Below, one piece after another: positions 61,461 to 64,000 of a DNA stretch of 64,000 nt. Each line of letters begins with the position of its first letter. Position 1 is the first letter of the stretch. Made by a program: the position numbers and the translations under genes. Origin of the DNA: UBA5072 sp041737175 (lineage in GTDB: Bacteria > Bacteroidota > Bacteroidia > Bacteroidales > UBA10428); NCBI GenBank assembly GCA_041737175.1, contig JBGSSF010000009.1, positions 1-64,000 of the forward strand. Direction: 5' to 3'. A model generated the notes under the pieces. It did no database searches, was not told the DNA's origin, and worked only from the letters and a program-made list of their open reading frames with translations.

Positions 61461-62297
61461 TTAGGCAGGGTGAAAACGAAAACCACATACTAATACGTCA
61501 TCCAGCTGTCTTTGGTTTCCTTTCCAGGCATTAAAAGTTGTCATGATCCGTTGTTTCTGCTCAGGCATGGACAGGTGACTTCCACTTACCAACAACTCCC
61601 TGAAAGCTTTGTATTTGAATTTTTTTCCATCGGGACCTCCGAACTGATCAGCAAAACCATCGGAGAAAAGATAGAGCATATCTTTATTCTCAAGATCGAA
61701 AGAATGGCCAGTAAATGGCATTTCTTCTTCTGCCCCGATTCCCACCGGCATTTTATCGCCTTCAATTTCAATCAATTGTTGATTGCGAACCACGTAAACC
61801 GGATTAAAAGCACCGGCAAAATCCATATTATTCTTTCGTGCATCGAGTATACACAAGGCAAGGTCAATCCCGTCCTTTTGCTCATTGTCTTCCCCGGTCT
61901 GGCACAAAGCCTTCATAACATGTTCCCGCATCTGGTTCAGGATGGAAGCAGCGCCGCTAAACCTGCCCTGCGCTATGATCTCATTCAGAAAAGTAATGCC
62001 CAGCATACTCATAAAGGCCCCGGGTACACCGTGACCGGTGCAGTCTCCGGCAGCTAGGTAAAGAAGCTCATTATGCCTGGATACATAATAGAAATCGCCA
62101 CTTACAACTTCCCTGGGCTGATGAAATATGAAGTACTCGGGTAACAACCTGCCGATAAAGGATTCGGCAGGATACATGGCCTGTTGGATATAACTTGCAT
62201 ATTTCAGACTTTCGGCAATTTCACGTTGCTGTCTTAAATAATCATAATACTGTCTGGATTCTTCCCGGTTGTGGTCCTGTTTTTTTCCGTCTTTCAT
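61461..62297 (-). CDS. SpoIIE/PP2C-type serine phosphatase
   Basis: 278 residues from MKDGKKQDHNREESRQYYDY. A longer frame starts inside the preceding gene. An N-terminal helical segment (about 1-35) leads to the phosphatase: YASYIQQAMYP, PREVVSGDFYYVS, AAGDCTGHGVPGAFMSMLG with metal-binding Asp residues, and LYLFSDGFADQFGG. It dephosphorylates Ser/Thr, often on anti-sigma antagonists of partner-switching systems, but no STAS protein is seen here. Lies 55 bases after the repeat/propeller protein. Confidence 0.88.
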   Translation of the reverse strand: MKDGKKQDHNREESRQYYDYLRQQREIAESLKYASYIQQAMYPAESFIGRLLPEYFIFHQPREVVSGDFYYVSRHNELLYLAAGDCTGHGVPGAFMSMLGITFLNEIIAQGRFSGAASILNQMREHVMKALCQTGEDNEQKDGIDLALCILDARKNNMDFAGAFNPVYVVRNQQLIEIEGDKMPVGIGAEEEMPFTGHSFDLENKDMLYLFSDGFADQFGGPDGKKFKYKAFRELLVSGSHLSMPEQKQRIMTTFNAWKGNQRQLDDVLVCGFRFHPA

Positions 62298-62352
62298 GAC
62301 AATCCTGGTCCTGTAATGAAGAAACGCGAACGAACGCGAATATATTGTAGCC

Positions 62353-64000
62353 CTAAAAAGTAGCCCCGTTGTTCCTGAAGACCAATATTTCACCCATGCA
62401 GGCAACCAGTAAAAGGTTGTTTTTCCTGTCAGTTTTAATCTGATCGATCTTCATGCCATCAGGTATCCTTGCTGAGTGAATGATATCCCCGCCTGATGCA
62501 CTGATCCAGTTGATCGTTTGGTACTGTTCCAGGGTGAATACGACAACCAGTTGATTCTGAGGCCCGAGGATCATCTCTGATCCGCCTTTGGGTAATTCCG
62601 GAAGTTTAATCTCCTTTTCGGTAATGGGTTTATTATCAGGTCCGGTTTTGATAAACATTAATTTCTCCCTGTTCCGGAAACCCAGGTAACATATTTCTCC
62701 TTTGGGCATAACCTGGGCTGCTATGATGCTGTCCGATGCACTGAACGGAGATTCCCAGATCAGATAACCCTTTGGATCAGTTTTGGCATGCCAGTGATTC
62801 CCTACAATCAGCATCCGCTGATCGGGGCACTGACCCATGTAAAATATCTCGCCTTTACCGGTATACGTCCTGCTCCACAGTCTTTTCCCGTTTTCATTCA
62901 ACACAATAACTGAATACTTTTTCTGGAGCGAATCATTCATCAGGTATCCTCCCAGAAAAATCGTGCCATCAGTGGTTACCTTCATGGTCCTGATGTTCAT
63001 CCTTCCCAGTTTCCTGCTCCACAATTTTTGTCCTTCCGGGCCGAGTTTAAAAAGCCAGGATTCCCGGGATGCAGAATCTGTCCCTATCCAGGTATAACCT
63101 GCACCCAGGATCTCGTTTTTCGGGTTCACGCTGATCAGATTGACTTCATCGTTGTATCCCTCGCTGATGTATTTATTCCAGATCATTTTACCATCCTGGT
63201 CGAGTTTAATGATCCAGGCCTCAGTGGATCCGGTATCCGACTTAAAAACCGTACCCCCGATCACATAGTTGTTCATGGTGTCCGCGGTAATGCAGGCACT
63301 GAGTTCATAATTTCCTTCTTCATCGAAACTGCGGGCCCACAGCATGTTATCGGACGGAAAAGGATGCTGGTTTAAAAACTGCATGCCATTGTCCAGAGCT
63401 TTTAGATTGAAAATATCAATATATTGCTGGCCTTCAGGATATTTCCTTATAAACTCATTATAGGCTTCCAGTGTATGTATTTTTTTTGCGTACTCGTACA
63501 GCAATTGTTTCTGGATGGTGCGGGCTTCAGAAATCTCCAGTGCATCGGGGTAATGAGCTATAAACTCATCAAATGCGACAATGGTGTTCATCTGCTTTGT
63601 TCTATCAAATGCCACTGCATGAAGCCGTTTAACAGCCAGGTTGATTTCGGCAGCCTGGGGATATTGTTTCATAAAGTCCTTGTAGGCTTCCACTGTATTC
63701 ACCTCGCAGACCTTTTCAAAAGACAGCTTATTCCGGTATTTGATAGCCTTATCAATTTGCGCGGCGTCCGGAAACTTCTGAATGAATTCGAGGTAACCTT
63801 CCAGGGTGTTCTGTTTTTCATACTTTCTGAATTCCAGCTGATTCCGGATATGCAGGATATTGTCGTGGTGCCGGAAATCAGGAAACTTATCAAGAACCCG
63901 GTAAACGACCTCCAAATTATTTTCCTCCCGAACATATTTGATCAGCTTGGCCTCCATGGTTTCAATGGCATAATCCATTTTCTTCCTGACGGGACGGCTG
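62353..64000 (-). CDS. Helical-repeat plus beta-propeller protein, cut by window edge
   Basis: At least 541 residues; an ATG is at 63978, but the frame runs open to the window edge, so the true start may lie outside. Residues ~15-195 contain five repeats of about 37 residues (NTLEGYLEFIQKFPDA, NTVEAYKDFMKQYPQA, NTIVAFDEFIAHYPDA, HTLEAYNEFIRKYPEG), a TPR-like helical pattern. Then a propeller-like region has blades of the form AWIIKLDQDGKMIWNKYISE and SWLFKLGPEGQKLWSRKLG. A signal or membrane segment would be upstream of the visible part. Same direction as the phosphatase and ATPase genes. Function unknown. Confidence 0.7.
   Translation of the reverse strand, partial: SRPVRKKMDYAIETMEAKLIKYVREENNLEVVYRVLDKFPDFRHHDNILHIRNQLEFRKYEKQNTLEGYLEFIQKFPDAAQIDKAIKYRNKLSFEKVCEVNTVEAYKDFMKQYPQAAEINLAVKRLHAVAFDRTKQMNTIVAFDEFIAHYPDALEISEARTIQKQLLYEYAKKIHTLEAYNEFIRKYPEGQQYIDIFNLKALDNGMQFLNQHPFPSDNMLWARSFDEEGNYELSACITADTMNNYVIGGTVFKSDTGSTEAWIIKLDQDGKMIWNKYISEGYNDEVNLISVNPKNEILGAGYTWIGTDSASRESWLFKLGPEGQKLWSRKLGRMNIRTMKVTTDGTIFLGGYLMNDSLQKKYSVIVLNENGKRLWSRTYTGKGEIFYMGQCPDQRMLIVGNHWHAKTDPKGYLIWESPFSASDSIIAAQVMPKGEICYLGFRNREKLMFIKTGPDNKPITEKEIKLPELPKGGSEMILGPQNQLVVVFTLEQYQTINWISASGGDIIHSARIPDGMKIDQIKTDRKNNLLLVACMGEILVFRNNGATF

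Overview
The window comes from a member of the Bacteroidota, most likely Bacteroidales-like. Several things point there: -7 promoter motifs of the form TAnnTTTG, a DUF4295 gene in an rpmB-rpmG-DUF4295-ftsY cluster, a 30S THX protein, DUF4252 proteins, a type IX secretion (T9SS) sorting domain, and many paired DUF3857/transglutaminase-like proteins. Base composition looks moderate and even. No phage, plasmid or CRISPR region was seen. The only transposase is one small IS200/RAYT-like gene.

Layout, left to right. (1) 1-4.8 kb: a thioesterase preceded by a heptanucleotide tandem repeat, a LolA-like protein, a DUF4252 / ECF sigma / anti-sigma / DUF4252 operon, and a radical SAM protein. (2) 4.8-6.1 kb: tRNA-Lys, then a RAYT-like Y1 transposase surrounded by REP-like palindromes. 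(3) 6.1-12.9 kb: a THX-metZ-amidase operon, a HAD phosphatase, a helical protein of unknown role and a RelA/SpoT homolog whose hydrolase domain has lost its catalytic residues. (4) 12.9-26.2 kb: the most unusual region, a tandem duplication of a four-gene unit. Each unit has a lipoprotein, a transglutaminase-fold protein without Cys/His, and a transglutaminase-like protein that keeps them, all on the minus strand, with a divergent outer-membrane beta-barrel gene. (5) 26.3-29.4 kb: fabG, a lipoprotein and an Ste24-type protease. (6) 29.4-42.3 kb: housekeeping block with tRNA-Thr, tRNA-Gly and a broken second tRNA-Gly copy, cinA, rpmB, rpmG, DUF4295, ftsY, an APC permease, rimO, clpC, gyrA and a TPR protein. 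(7) 42.3-43.6 kb: a decayed area with two copies of a large palindromic element around a gene remnant. (8) 43.5-58.8 kb: mixed accessory and envelope genes, including DUF4256, an ICMT-like methyltransferase, a PQQ propeller, a cupredoxin with T9SS domain, a serine hydrolase with TPRs, PPK2, a cold-shock protein, a zinc-ribbon/acyltransferase pair, DUF4197, a secreted toroid protein and a second APC permease. (9) 58.8-64 kb: a possible 30-residue membrane peptide, an OLD/RecF-like ATPase, a SpoIIE-type phosphatase and a repeat/propeller protein cut by the window edge.

Functionally, translation and export genes (THX, L28, L33, RimO, FtsY, tRNAs) are mixed with stress and signalling genes (Rel homolog, ECF sigma, ClpC, PPK2, cold shock, SpoIIE phosphatase). 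The duplicated transglutaminase-like units are the best candidate for an undescribed envelope system. Their gene order and divergent layout are conserved between copies, one member of each enzyme pair looks catalytically dead, and the lipoproteins have diverged from a 130-residue stand-alone domain to a 910-residue TIG/Kelch fusion.

A second theme is small non-coding sequence structure. There are 7-9 nt tandem repeats next to start or stop codons, a (TAAGGAG)n plus hairpin cassette found twice, GC-rich palindromes inside a tRNA relic and inside a coding gene, and REP-like palindromes. All functions are read from sequence by eye; no database search was run.
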